Position numbers and translations under genes: made by a program
Source of the DNA: Sphingomonadales bacterium UBA2683
GTDB taxonomy: Bacteria; Pseudomonadota; Alphaproteobacteria; Sphingomonadales; Sphingomonadaceae
Reading direction: 5' to 3'
Length of the DNA: 64,000 nt
NCBI GenBank assembly: GCA_002354635.1
Contig: DELZ01000004.1
Location: 722,878 to 786,877, forward strand
Notes under the pieces: model-generated
What the model saw: the letters and a program-made list of their open reading frames with translations, nothing else
Databases searched by the model: none
Told to the model about the DNA's origin: nothing
Part shown: piece after piece, positions 42,900 to 51,932 of the stretch
Layout of the letters: each line of letters opens with the position of its first letter
Numbering within the stretch: position 1 is the stretch's first letter

Positions 42900-43358
42900 T
42901 CAGGCTTCGCCACCGACTGACTGGCTCTCCAGCAGACTGCGCATTTGCAGCGCCGCCTGGCTCGCGTTTATGCCGACCAGAAAACGGACTTCCTGCAGTC
43001 CATCGCGGAGCGCCAGCGATGACTCTTGATCCTCATACAGACAAGCCATGTCCCACTCCTCGAACAATCGCTCCGAAACACCGGTCAGATCAATCAGCCG
43101 CAAATCGGCATGGCGAAAATCGCAGCAAATACGCTCAAATGTCTTTTCCACCTCGTCGGGCGGCCCTTCCAGAATCTGGATAAAGACACCGTCTACGAAG
43201 AACAGGCTGCCAGTGATGTCAGAGACGCGGTTGTTCGCGGCAGAGGTTTCCGCAATATCGCGAACGGTTTGCTGCGGTTGCACAGCGGAAGAATCGCCGT
43301 TGAATGCACTGGTATAGAGAAGACGCGAGAATTGCTTGTGGGAACGATGTGCATTCAC
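42900..43358 (-). CDS. BLUF-domain blue-light photoreceptor
   Basis: This 152-residue FAD-binding BLUF protein shows SRLLYTSAF with Tyr15, NNRVSDITGSLFF with Asn43 and FIQILEG with Gln61; the Tyr/Asn/Gln set forms the flavin hydrogen-bond network. Spacing between Asn and Gln is 18, as in characterised BLUF domains. The C-terminal tail of about 50 residues is helical. Its ATG overlaps the stop of the GGDEF-EAL gene by 4 bp, so the two are made together and the BLUF protein is the obvious input for that c-di-GMP enzyme. The operon is convergent with greB; the 145-bp gap shows nothing else. Confidence 0.92.
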   Translation of the reverse strand: MNAHRSHKQFSRLLYTSAFNGDSSAVQPQQTVRDIAETSAANNRVSDITGSLFFVDGVFIQILEGPPDEVEKTFERICCDFRHADLRLIDLTGVSERLFEEWDMACLYEDQESSLALRDGLQEVRFLVGINASQAALQMRSLLESQSVGGEA

Positions 43359-45397
43359 GCTGCAGCAGCCTTGTTTTTTTCGTTGTGGAACAGGTCACCG
43401 ATGGAGGACGCATTGATTGGTCGACTGAACAAAAAGCCCTGCACGTCATTACATCCCTGCTCCGCAATACACGCCATCTGTTCGTCGGTTTCGATGCCTT
43501 CGGCGGTTACCTTCATTTGAAGGCTTGCACCAAGCTGCGTGATAGCCCGAACGATCGACGCGCTGCCTTCATCGGTCGGCAACCGCTGCACAAAAGATTT
43601 GTCGATTTTGATCCGTGTAATCGGAAAGCGGTGCAAATAGCTAAGCGATGAATAGCCTGTTCCGAAATCATCCAGCGAAATCCGAATCCCCGACTCTCTT
43701 AATTTGGTCAACGTGTGCATCACAATATCGTCGTTACCGAGCAGCGCAGTCTCGGTAATTTCCAGCTCCAGACGCGATGCCGGAAAACCCGAATCCTCCA
43801 ATGCCTGCATCACTGTTTGCGGCAGTCGCGGATCGAGCAACTGAACGGGCGAAATATTGACAGCCAGACCCAGATGCTGAGGCCACAAAGCCGCATCATG
43901 GCAGGCTTGCTTGAGAACCCCGGCCCCTATTCGCGAAATCAGTCCCAGTTCCTCCAAAATCGGAATAAATTCAGATGGCTGAACCTCACCCCGCTCCGGA
44001 CAGGTCCATCGCAACAACGCTTCCGCGCCGGTGAAGGCACCTGTTGCCGAGTCTATAATGGGTTGATAGACGATCTTGAAATCTTCCCGCATGCAGGCAC
44101 GGCGCAGATCGGCTTCGAGAAAGCGACGACGTTGGATAACTTCCTGCATGGATGGTTCAAACAAGCGATAGCCTCGTTCCTCCGCCCGTTTTGCAGTATA
44201 TAGTGCAATGTCAGTACATTGTACCAAAGTTTCGGCGTCATTCCCGTGATCAGGCGCAAGACTGACCCCGACACTCGCTCCAAGTTCTGCAACTTGCCCG
44301 TATACAATGAATGGTCGCCCCAAAATTTCGACAACTCTGCCTGCCAAGGCCCGGATCTCATCTTCCGAGGTCAGTCCATAAGCAATGACTGCAAACTCGT
44401 CCCCGCCAATTCTTGCGACAAAATCGCCGCAACGGACCGCGTGACGCAAGCGCGAAGCAACCTTCTGAAGCACAATATCTCCGGAAGGGTGGCCAAGCGT
44501 ATCATTGATCGGTTTAAATCGATCCAAGTCTATCATCAGCAGGGCAAACGGGGACCCTTGGTTCTTGAGCTTCTCGCATTCGGCCTCCAAAACTTCTGAG
44601 AAGGCACGGCGATTGGACAGTTTGGTCAGTGCATCGTGGAGCGCGATATACTGAAGCTGCTCTTGTGATTTCGACTTTGTCCGCCGGTCGACCAGATGGC
44701 TGGAAATGCCGGCTCCAATGATCAGGAAAGCAACCACTGCGACGGCCTGTGCCAATGTTGTAAATGCCGCGCTGTCGCCACCGGATTGCAGACCCGGAAG
44801 CGGGATCACGCTAAAGGCAGCCATTCCGGTAAAATGCAGGGTTACAATCGCCGCAGCGAACAACCCGGCAGGCAGCCCGATATGTTTCGACACACCACTT
44901 TGCCTCAACCGGTCGATGGCGAGAGAGGAAAGGCCAACAGACAGGATTAGCGAAGCGATCACATATTCCGGCAGCCATCTGACGATTCCATCAGCCCGGT
45001 AGGCAAACATTCCAACATAATGCATGGCAGCGATCGACAAGCCAATGATCCCGCCGCCCGTAAAAACGGCTATGAAACGGTTCCGCGAAGAGCCAACCAG
45101 CAAGCCCACCCCGGTACCGCCAACTGCAATCAGGGCCGACAGCACTGTCAATGTCCCGTCCAGTGTTACAGATACTCCGGGTTGGTAGCCGAGCATGGCG
45201 ATAAAGTGCGTCGCCCAAATCGCTGAACCGGCGGTGAAAGCGGATAGAAAGCACCACTGATATCGTTGTGCACCCGTCTCCGTGAAGGTGCGCTGAAAAA
45301 GTTTCACCGATGTCAGAGAGCCGACAATACACATTATAGCAGCCAAGGCCACGATCCAGTGATTGTGTTCATGGTAGAGGCAAGTCAGTACGCGCAT
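43355..45397 (-). CDS. MHYT-GGDEF-EAL cyclic-di-GMP enzyme
   Basis: This 680-residue protein has an N-terminal MHYT membrane sensor (about 10-235) with ATHF (62-65), MHYVGM (125-130) and LHFTGM (187-192), proposed in the family to bind a metal and sense O2, CO or NO. A GGDEF domain follows with GGDEF at 331-335 and an intact inhibitory RxxD at 322-325, then an EAL domain (EALLRW at 459-464, DDFGTGYSS, KIDKSF, AEGIET, QGFLFSRP). Both cyclase and phosphodiesterase residues are intact, so either or both activities are possible. The RBS TTTAGGAGAT lies 3 nt before ATG and is complementary to an upstream segment. It is coupled to the BLUF gene. Confidence 0.95.
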   Translation of the reverse strand: MRVLTCLYHEHNHWIVALAAIMCIVGSLTSVKLFQRTFTETGAQRYQWCFLSAFTAGSAIWATHFIAMLGYQPGVSVTLDGTLTVLSALIAVGGTGVGLLVGSSRNRFIAVFTGGGIIGLSIAAMHYVGMFAYRADGIVRWLPEYVIASLILSVGLSSLAIDRLRQSGVSKHIGLPAGLFAAAIVTLHFTGMAAFSVIPLPGLQSGGDSAAFTTLAQAVAVVAFLIIGAGISSHLVDRRTKSKSQEQLQYIALHDALTKLSNRRAFSEVLEAECEKLKNQGSPFALLMIDLDRFKPINDTLGHPSGDIVLQKVASRLRHAVRCGDFVARIGGDEFAVIAYGLTSEDEIRALAGRVVEILGRPFIVYGQVAELGASVGVSLAPDHGNDAETLVQCTDIALYTAKRAEERGYRLFEPSMQEVIQRRRFLEADLRRACMREDFKIVYQPIIDSATGAFTGAEALLRWTCPERGEVQPSEFIPILEELGLISRIGAGVLKQACHDAALWPQHLGLAVNISPVQLLDPRLPQTVMQALEDSGFPASRLELEITETALLGNDDIVMHTLTKLRESGIRISLDDFGTGYSSLSYLHRFPITRIKIDKSFVQRLPTDEGSASIVRAITQLGASLQMKVTAEGIETDEQMACIAEQGCNDVQGFLFSRPINASSIGDLFHNEKNKAAAA

Positions 45398-45400
45398 TGC

Positions 45401-45451
45401 ATCTCCTAAAATCGCAAATAAACTATGATGCGACCGACTTCTTTAGGAGAT
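45401..45451 (-). promoter_or_regulatory. 5'-leader hairpin that would sequester the GGDEF-EAL ribosome-binding site
   Basis: On the minus-strand transcript ATCTCCTAAA (45451 to 45442) is a perfect 10-bp complement of TTTAGGAGAT (45410 to 45401), which contains the Shine-Dalgarno sequence and ends 3 nt before the ATG at 45397. The 31-nt spacer contains TCGCA and TGCGA, which can pair inside, extending the stem. This is the layout of a translational off-switch such as an RNA thermometer, riboswitch or protein-controlled leader. An operator palindrome is the alternative reading. Confidence 0.55.
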
Positions 45452-45707
45452 AAAAATATAATATTTAGTTAACGATTGAAATATGAATTTCACGAATTTT
45501 AGTAAAAATTTGCTCAATGTAAAATATAAACAATATAGTGAAATATTTTACAATAGAAAAATATATATCTTATAAAAGAGAAGCCAAATTTTCTTAGTAT
45601 AAATTCTGGTAAATCATGGTATTAAATCAAATTCACCAAAAGTTTTATTAGGCAGTAGAAAACCCGCGTCTTTGCTGCCCTCTATTTCACCCTGCCCCGC
45701 ACTCCCC
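45452..45707. other. AT-rich intergenic stretch upstream of the BLUF/c-di-GMP operon
   Basis: From about 45452 to 45660 the sequence is dominated by A/T runs (TAAAAATATAATATT, AAAAATATATATC), very unlike the roughly 60% GC surroundings. I see no open frame of interest, no tRNA and no direct repeat array. It separates the leftward BLUF/GGDEF-EAL operon, whose promoter must lie here, from the leftward PLP-enzyme gene that ends at 45708. A promoter with UP-like AT tracts, a nucleoid-protein binding site, or a relic of mobile DNA are options. Confidence 0.6.
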
Positions 45708-47033
45708 TCATACCGCCGCCAGCGCCTGCTCGAAATCGGCGATCAGGTCGTCCGGATCCTCGACGCCGATCGAGATGCGCACGAGATTGTCGGTTATGCC
45801 CAGCGCCGCCCGGCGTTCGTCGGGGACCGAGAGGTGGGTCATGGCGGCGGGCAGGCTGGCCAGGGTTTCGGTGCCACCGAGGCTCACCGCCAGCTTGGCG
45901 ATCTTCATCGTGTCGAGGAAGCGGAAGGCCTCCGCCTCGCCGCCCTTGATGAACAGCGAGAAGGTCGAACCGGCACCGCTGCAATGGCGCTCGTATATAT
46001 CCTTCTGGCTGTTGCTCTCGATAAAACCGAGATAGCCGAGGCCGTCGACCTTGGGATGGTCGCGCAGGAAGGTGCAGACCTTGAGCGCATTTTCGCCGGC
46101 GCGCGACATGCGCAGTTCCAGCGTCTCGAGGCTGCGCATCAGCATCCAGGCAGTGTTGGGATCGCAGATCGTACCAATGGTGTTCCGGATCGCGCGGATC
46201 GGGTCCATATGGGCCTTGCTGCCGAGCACGCCGCCGGCGACCAGATCACTGTGCCCGCCGACATATTTGGTCAGGCTGTAAATAACGATATCGGCGCCAT
46301 GTTTCAGCGGCTGCTGCCATAACGGGCCAAGGAATGTATTGTCGATCGCAATCGGCGGCGGATTGTCACTGCCGAAGACCTGCTCGCGGGCGGCGGCGAC
46401 ACCCTCGATATCGACCAGCGCATTGGTCGGGTTGGCGGGGCTTTCCAGATAGATGATCGCGACCTTGCCGCCGTTGGCCTTGGCCTGCTGCTTGGCCTGT
46501 TCGAGCATGACAGCAACCTCGCCCGGTGCGGCGCCGGCCGGGAAATCGAGGAAAGTGACACCGAAACGCCCGAGGATCTTGTTGATCAGGGTCTCGGTCG
46601 CCGCGTAGAGCGGGCCGCTGTGGACGACAACGTCGCCCTGGTTGACATTGGCGAGCAGCACGGTGGTGATCGCCGACATGCCGCTGGAAAAGACCAGCGC
46701 ATCCTCGGCCTCGTCCCAGATGCTCAGCCGGTCTTCCAGTATTTCCTGGTTGGGGCCGTTAAAGCGGGAGTAGACGAGTCCGTCGGAGCCGCCGGGCCGC
46801 TTGCCGGTGATGCCTTCGAAAAAGCGCTTGCCGGCCGCGGCGTTTTCAAAGGCGAAGGTCGAGGTCAGGAAAATCGGCGGCTTGAGCGAGCCTTCGGACA
46901 GCTCCGGATCATAGCCGTGGCCCATCATCAATGTCGCCGGTTTCAGCTTGCGGCCACCGATTCTTTCAATTGGGGCCTTGGGCATCCGGCGGGTGACCGG
47001 GATCCCGGCAACGTCATCATCATGTTCGGACAT
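45708..47033 (-). CDS. Cystathionine gamma-synthase family PLP enzyme
   Basis: This 441-residue PLP enzyme of Cys/Met metabolism has the phosphate-binding YSRFNGPN (89-96), Asp231 in AIDNTFLGPLW and the internal aldimine lysine Lys256 in SLTKYVGGHSDLV. Members include cystathionine gamma-synthase, cystathionine beta-/gamma-lyase, methionine gamma-lyase and O-acetylhomoserine sulfhydrylases; this sequence does not settle which. The N-terminal 35-residue extension (DVAGIPVTRRMPKAPIER) is typical of the alphaproteobacterial group annotated as 'cystathionine gamma-synthase family'. ATG at 47033 follows GGGGGAAG. Confidence 0.88.
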   Translation of the reverse strand: MSEHDDDVAGIPVTRRMPKAPIERIGGRKLKPATLMMGHGYDPELSEGSLKPPIFLTSTFAFENAAAGKRFFEGITGKRPGGSDGLVYSRFNGPNQEILEDRLSIWDEAEDALVFSSGMSAITTVLLANVNQGDVVVHSGPLYAATETLINKILGRFGVTFLDFPAGAAPGEVAVMLEQAKQQAKANGGKVAIIYLESPANPTNALVDIEGVAAAREQVFGSDNPPPIAIDNTFLGPLWQQPLKHGADIVIYSLTKYVGGHSDLVAGGVLGSKAHMDPIRAIRNTIGTICDPNTAWMLMRSLETLELRMSRAGENALKVCTFLRDHPKVDGLGYLGFIESNSQKDIYERHCSGAGSTFSLFIKGGEAEAFRFLDTMKIAKLAVSLGGTETLASLPAAMTHLSVPDERRAALGITDNLVRISIGVEDPDDLIADFEQALAAV

Positions 47034-47081
47034 ATTCTTCCCCCTATCCACAAATATCTTGGCGAAACCATGGACGAAAAG

Positions 47082-48488
47082 CTAACTAGTTACAACGGCA
47101 ACCATCCAGATGCAGCCGATTATGATCGGGATACCGGCAAGATCGAGCAGGAAGCCGGACTTCAGCATTTTCGGCAATTCGATATGGCCCGTGGCCCAGG
47201 CGATCGCATTGGGGCCGGTGCCACTGGGCAACATGAAGCCCCAGCTGGCAGCCATTGCCGCAGGCACTGCGAGCAACACCGGATCGACACCGGTCGCAAG
47301 AATCAGGCTGGCAACCACCGGCATGACGCCGCTGGCGGTAGCAACGTTGGAGGCAAATTCTGTGACCAGAATGACCAGCGCGACCAGCGCGACCGCGATG
47401 ATGATCACCGGCACCGACTTGAGCGGTTCCAGCATCAAGCCAAGCCAGTCGGCCAGCCCGGATTCGATAATTCCGGCAGCGAGCGCAAGGCCGCCACCGA
47501 ACATCATGATCACGCCCCAGGGCGCGCGGTCGGCCTCGTCCCAGTTGAGCAGCTTGCGCCCGGTGCCGTCGGGCAGCATGAACAGCAGCAGGCCGCCGAA
47601 AATGGCGACGCTGCCGTCGTGCAGCGCACCGTCCGGAAAATAGCCCTTGATCTCAGGCAGCAGCAGCCAGCCGAGCACAACAAGGGCGACGACCGGCACG
47701 AGCCGTTTCTCCGGCAGACTCCACGGACCCGCTGCGCCGATTACCGTCTTGGCCTTGACGCCGTCGAAACTGTCTCGTCCAACCTTTTGTATCACAATCA
47801 ATATTCCGGCCAGGACCGGGATGCCGACGATGACGATCGGCAGGCCGAATTTGAGCCAGCCGACAAAGTCGATCTGCATGCCGAGCGTCTTGTTGATCAG
47901 GCCGACGGCAATCGCGTTGGTCGGGCTTCCGACGAGGGTGCCGAGTCCGCCGATCGAGGCGGCAAAGGCGACGCCCATGATCAGGGCACCGGCGAAGCCC
48001 TCGGTCTCCTTTTCCTGCACGCCGCCGGCGACCAGCACAGCCAGCGCGATCGGTACCATGATCAGGGTGGCCGAAGTGTTGGAGATCAGCATGCTGAGCA
48101 GCGCGGTCGCGATCATGAAGGCGAACAATATGCCCCAGGCACTTTTGCCGGACAGGCCGATGATTGCCAGCGCGAGACGTTTGTGCAGGCCGACCCGCTC
48201 GATCGCCAGCGCCAGAAAGGCACCGCCGAGGATCAGGAACAGGATCGGCGAATAATATTCGCTGGCAGTGTCGGCAGCATTCATCACACCCATCGTCGGC
48301 AGCGCCAGAAACGGCAGCAGCGCGGTGGCGGTGAGCGGGATCGCCTGGGTCATCCACCAGACCGCCATCAAGACGGTCAGCGCGGCGACATGCCATGCCG
48401 GCGCCGACATTGACGCGGGCGCCGGAATCAACAGCATGAGGATGAACACGGCAAGCCCCGCCCCGAGACCGATGCGTTGTGCGTTCAT
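47082..48488 (-). CDS. SLC13/DASS-type anion (dicarboxylate) transporter
   Basis: This 468-residue polytopic protein has about 11-12 TM segments. It carries the two SNT-like hairpin motifs of the family (ISNTSATLIMVPIAL and FASNVATASGVMPVV) and GSPTNAIAVGLINK, cut at the conserved SPTNAI. The family imports dicarboxylates, citrate or sulfate, usually with Na+. The pgeF stop and this start are linked in the other order: its ATG at 48488 overlaps the pgeF stop by 4 bp. It lies 48 bp upstream of the PLP-enzyme gene, so the three may be one transcript. Confidence 0.9.
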   Translation of the reverse strand: MNAQRIGLGAGLAVFILMLLIPAPASMSAPAWHVAALTVLMAVWWMTQAIPLTATALLPFLALPTMGVMNAADTASEYYSPILFLILGGAFLALAIERVGLHKRLALAIIGLSGKSAWGILFAFMIATALLSMLISNTSATLIMVPIALAVLVAGGVQEKETEGFAGALIMGVAFAASIGGLGTLVGSPTNAIAVGLINKTLGMQIDFVGWLKFGLPIVIVGIPVLAGILIVIQKVGRDSFDGVKAKTVIGAAGPWSLPEKRLVPVVALVVLGWLLLPEIKGYFPDGALHDGSVAIFGGLLLFMLPDGTGRKLLNWDEADRAPWGVIMMFGGGLALAAGIIESGLADWLGLMLEPLKSVPVIIIAVALVALVILVTEFASNVATASGVMPVVASLILATGVDPVLLAVPAAMAASWGFMLPSGTGPNAIAWATGHIELPKMLKSGFLLDLAGIPIIIGCIWMVAVVTS

Positions 48489-49267
48489 GGCTTCAATCCG
48501 ATCAACGAAATCTGCCGGCCATAGCCCGGCTCGCCGCGATGGCAGGAGCGGCGGTAGCTGAAATAGCGGTCCGCGTGGACGTAAGTGTCGAGACCGAGCT
48601 TGTCGATGCTGCTGATACCAGCGGCTTGCAGGCGCGCCGCGACATAGGATTCGATATCGAACTGGAAATGGCCGGGCTTACCGGCGGCGAAAAAGCGGTC
48701 ATTGTCCGTGTCGGCCTCCAGAAATTTTGCGCGGAAGCCGACGTCGACTTCATAGCTGGGCCGGGCGATGCACGGACCGATGGCGCAGGCGATATGGCTG
48801 CGGTCCGCGCCAAGCGCTTCCATCGCCGATATCGTGTTGTCTGTGACTCCGGCCAGCGCGCCTTTCCAGCCCGCATGGGCAGCGCCAATCACATTGGCCT
48901 GCGGATCGTGGAACAGCACCGGCACACAATCGGCGGTCAGGATGCCGAGCAGCAGATTCGGACGATCGGTGACCATCGCGTCGGCCTGCGGGCGCGGGTC
49001 GAGGGTCGCGCTCACGGTTACGACATCGGCACTGTGCACCTGATGCACGGTGACGAGTTCGCTACCGGGCAGCACAGCCTCGGTCGCGCGACGGCGGTTT
49101 TCGAGGATGGCCGCACGATCATCGTCACTGCCAAGTCCGATATTCAATCCGCTGTAAATTCCCTCCGAGACACCCCCTGCCCGGCCGAGAAAGCCGTGCG
49201 TTGCGCCGTCGAGCAGAGAAGACGTGGTGATATCAAGCAAGGCTTTTGTGGACCTGTTCGGCGACAT
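48485..49267 (-). CDS. pgeF: Peptidoglycan editing factor PgeF (YfiH/laccase-domain)
   Basis: This 260-residue protein of the YfiH family has the three metal-ligand positions visible: His78 in VHQVHSADV, Cys114 in TADCVPV and His131 in AAHAGWKG. Members act as purine nucleoside phosphorylases or amidases and prevent misincorporation of L-Ser in peptidoglycan in E. coli. The ATG at 49267 overlaps the pepN stop by 35 bp; a TTG at 49240 would shorten this. The C-terminal YFSYRRSCHRGEPGYGRQIS is standard. Confidence 0.92.
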   Translation of the reverse strand: MSPNRSTKALLDITTSSLLDGATHGFLGRAGGVSEGIYSGLNIGLGSDDDRAAILENRRRATEAVLPGSELVTVHQVHSADVVTVSATLDPRPQADAMVTDRPNLLLGILTADCVPVLFHDPQANVIGAAHAGWKGALAGVTDNTISAMEALGADRSHIACAIGPCIARPSYEVDVGFRAKFLEADTDNDRFFAAGKPGHFQFDIESYVAARLQAAGISSIDKLGLDTYVHADRYFSYRRSCHRGEPGYGRQISLIGLKP

Positions 49268-51863
49268 CTTTCGACAGATTCGGCTGCGCGGCGATCTTCT
49301 CGAGCGCCAGCCGCATCAATTCCGACCGGCCGCGTTCGAAGCGCCGCCAGCGGCCGAGCGCCGGAATGAAGCGGGCTGCGGTTTGCGGATTCTGCCGGTC
49401 CAGCGCGATCACCATGTCGGCGATCATCTGATAACCCTTGCCCGACGGATCGTGAAAGCGGACCTGATTGCCGGTAAACGCACCATAGAGCGCGCGCACC
49501 CGGTTGGGATTGGACAGGGTGAAATCGGGATGGCGTGACAGGCTGTCGACCCGCTTCAGCGTATCGCTGCGCAGCGACATCACCTGCAGGCTGAACCATT
49601 TGTCAAGAACCAGCGGGTTGCCCTTGAATCTCTTGTAGAAATCCTCAAACGCGACGGTGCGCTCCTCGGCCTCGAGATGCGACAGCACAGCGAGCGCGCC
49701 CTGCATGGCGGTCATATTGTCCGCCTCGCGATACTGGTCGAACGCGGTCTCGGCTGCCGTCTCGGTAAACGAGGCGGCGAGATAGCCGAGCGTGACATTG
49801 CGCAACTTGCGCTTGGCTCGCGCACCGGCGTCGAGCGAGAATTCGCCAGGCGCGCAGGACCGGTAGAGCTTGCGGAACTGCTTTTCGAACTGCACGCCGA
49901 TCTTGCCGCGCAATTTTTCGCGTTCGTCGTGAATCGCCTGCGGATCGACCTCGACCATCTGGTCGCCGAGAAAGGCTTCGCTGGGCAGCAGGATGATTTC
50001 GGCGAGGAAGGCGGGATCGAGCGACGGATCAGCAAGTATCCGGGCGATCGCCAGCAGGATGATATCGCGGTCGACCGGGGTGCCGGAAACCTTTGCCGTC
50101 AGATAGTGGGTCATCAACTGCTGCATCGCCTCGAACCGGGCGAACGGATCGTCGTCATGGGCAGACAGAAACGCCAATTCTTCGGCGCTCTGGTTGCTTT
50201 CGAGGATGATCGGGGCCGAGAAGCCGCGGTTGATCGACAGGATCGGATGGTCCTTGTGGCCTTCGAGGACAAAGGTTTTTTCCGGTTGGTCGAGCAGCAG
50301 CAGCTGCTCGCCATCATGCGCGCCGGTTTCGGGATCGAGCAGCGCGGTGCGCAACGGAATGAGCAGTTCCGACGGCGTCGGCATTTCGCCCTTCTGGGCA
50401 ATCCTCTGGGTGCAGCGAAGCGTCGCGGTGCCGGTTTGCGGATCGTGCGACAGTTTCGCCGATACTCTGGGCGTCCCCGGCGTTTCGTACCATTTGCGGA
50501 ATTGCGTCAGATCGATTTCGCCGCCGTCTTCCATCGCGGTGACAAAATCCTCGCAGGTCGCCGCCTCGCCATCGTGGCGGTCGAAATAGAGATCGGTGCC
50601 CTTGCGGAACTGCTCCGGTCCCATCAGCGTTGCCATCATCCGGATCACTTCCGCGCCCTTGTTGTAGACGGTGGCGGTGTAGAAATTGGAGATTTCCTGA
50701 TAGCTTTCCGGACGGATCGGATGGGCCAGAGGGCCAGCATCCTCGGGGAACTGCGCGGCGCGCAAGACCCGCACATCCTCGATCCGCTTGAGCGCCGCCG
50801 AGCCCATGTCGGCGGAGAAGCTCTGGTCGCGGTAGACGGTGAAGCCTTCCTTCAGACTGAGCTGGAACCAGTCACGGCAAGTCACTCTGTTTCCAGACCA
50901 ATTGTGAAAATATTCGTGCGCGACCACGCCCTCGATACCGTCGAAATCGGCATCGGTGGCGACTTCGGGGTCGGCGAGAATATAGCGCGAGTTGAAGATA
51001 TTGAGGCCCTTGTTCTCCATCGCGCCCATGTTGAAATCACTGACCGCAACGATATTGAACAGGCCGAGATCATATTCACGGCCATAGGTCTCCTCGTCCC
51101 AGCGCATCGAATCCTTGAGCGCCTTCATCGCGTGACCGGTGCGATCGAGGTCGCCGTCGCGCACCCATATATTGAGCTCGACCGGTTTGCCGGACCGGGT
51201 GGTGAAGCTGTCGCTGTTGGCGACCAGATCGCCCGCGACCAGCGCGAACAGATAGCTCGGCTTCAGCCAGGGGTCATTCCACTGCACCCAGTGGCGGCCG
51301 TTTTCGGAATCGCCTTCGGCGACCTTGTCACCGTTGCATAGCAGCACCGGGAATTTCGCCTTGTCGGCTTCCATGCGGACCTGATAGCGGCTCAGCACAT
51401 CGGGCCGGTCGGGCGCGAAGGTGATGCGGCGGAAGCCTTCCGCCTCGCACTGGGTGCACAGCATGTCGTTGGAGGCGTAGAGGCCCATCAGCTGGGTATT
51501 GGTCGACGGATCGAGCTCGACGTCGATTTCGACGACATGCGATGCACCGCTGAGCGGCAGCACCAGATCGCCCTCGACCAGCGTCCAGTCGTTGCGGATC
51601 GCGCCGTCCACCTTGACCGAGGTTGGCGTAATGTCATCGCCCTGCAACACCAGCGGCTCGTCCGCTTTTGCGCTCTTCGAACGGCGCACGTCGAGTTTCG
51701 AGCGGACGAGCGTTCGCTCGAGCCCAAGATCGAAATCCAGTTCGACTTCCGGAATGAACCAGGCCGGCTGGCGATAATCCTCGCGGCGGATCGTTGCCGG
51801 ATCCTTTGGTGCGGGCGCGGCATCGGCCATTTCGTCATTCGGGGCTTTTTGAATATCTAGCAT
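49233..51863 (-). CDS. pepN: Aminopeptidase N (M1 family)
   Basis: PepN is a broad-specificity zinc aminopeptidase of the cytoplasm. At 876 residues it has the exopeptidase motif GAMEN, the zinc site HEYFHNWSGNRVTCRDW (His316, His320) and the LKEGFTVYRDQSFS region with the third ligand. The beta-sandwich N-domain ends in LMGLYASNDMLCTQCEAEGFR, a typical PepN marker. MLDIQKAP at 51863 is preferred as start because it matches relatives; upstream ATGs at 51872, 51881 and 51899 exist. It is divergent from the M48 gene. Confidence 0.95.
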   Translation of the reverse strand: MLDIQKAPNDEMADAAPAPKDPATIRREDYRQPAWFIPEVELDFDLGLERTLVRSKLDVRRSKSAKADEPLVLQGDDITPTSVKVDGAIRNDWTLVEGDLVLPLSGASHVVEIDVELDPSTNTQLMGLYASNDMLCTQCEAEGFRRITFAPDRPDVLSRYQVRMEADKAKFPVLLCNGDKVAEGDSENGRHWVQWNDPWLKPSYLFALVAGDLVANSDSFTTRSGKPVELNIWVRDGDLDRTGHAMKALKDSMRWDEETYGREYDLGLFNIVAVSDFNMGAMENKGLNIFNSRYILADPEVATDADFDGIEGVVAHEYFHNWSGNRVTCRDWFQLSLKEGFTVYRDQSFSADMGSAALKRIEDVRVLRAAQFPEDAGPLAHPIRPESYQEISNFYTATVYNKGAEVIRMMATLMGPEQFRKGTDLYFDRHDGEAATCEDFVTAMEDGGEIDLTQFRKWYETPGTPRVSAKLSHDPQTGTATLRCTQRIAQKGEMPTPSELLIPLRTALLDPETGAHDGEQLLLLDQPEKTFVLEGHKDHPILSINRGFSAPIILESNQSAEELAFLSAHDDDPFARFEAMQQLMTHYLTAKVSGTPVDRDIILLAIARILADPSLDPAFLAEIILLPSEAFLGDQMVEVDPQAIHDEREKLRGKIGVQFEKQFRKLYRSCAPGEFSLDAGARAKRKLRNVTLGYLAASFTETAAETAFDQYREADNMTAMQGALAVLSHLEAEERTVAFEDFYKRFKGNPLVLDKWFSLQVMSLRSDTLKRVDSLSRHPDFTLSNPNRVRALYGAFTGNQVRFHDPSGKGYQMIADMVIALDRQNPQTAARFIPALGRWRRFERGRSELMRLALEKIAAQPNLSKDVAEQVHKSLA

Positions 51864-51932
51864 GGGCCTTGCCATAAGAGCCATTTGCACCCCGCGCAAT
51901 TGCGTTTATGGCTGGGGCAAAGGGAGTGGGTC

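Noticed and set aside
45708..47033. Assigning methionine gamma-lyase to supply methanethiol to the MddA-like enzyme
   Set aside because: The family includes several activities, the specificity residues were not resolved, and the genes are nearly 40 kb apart.
46620..48413. 597-codon plus-strand frame opposite the PLP enzyme and SLC13 genes
   Set aside because: Extremely polar, spans two real genes on the other strand, so not credible.
49677..51341. 554-codon plus-strand frame opposite pepN
   Set aside because: Antisense shadow of an unambiguous aminopeptidase.
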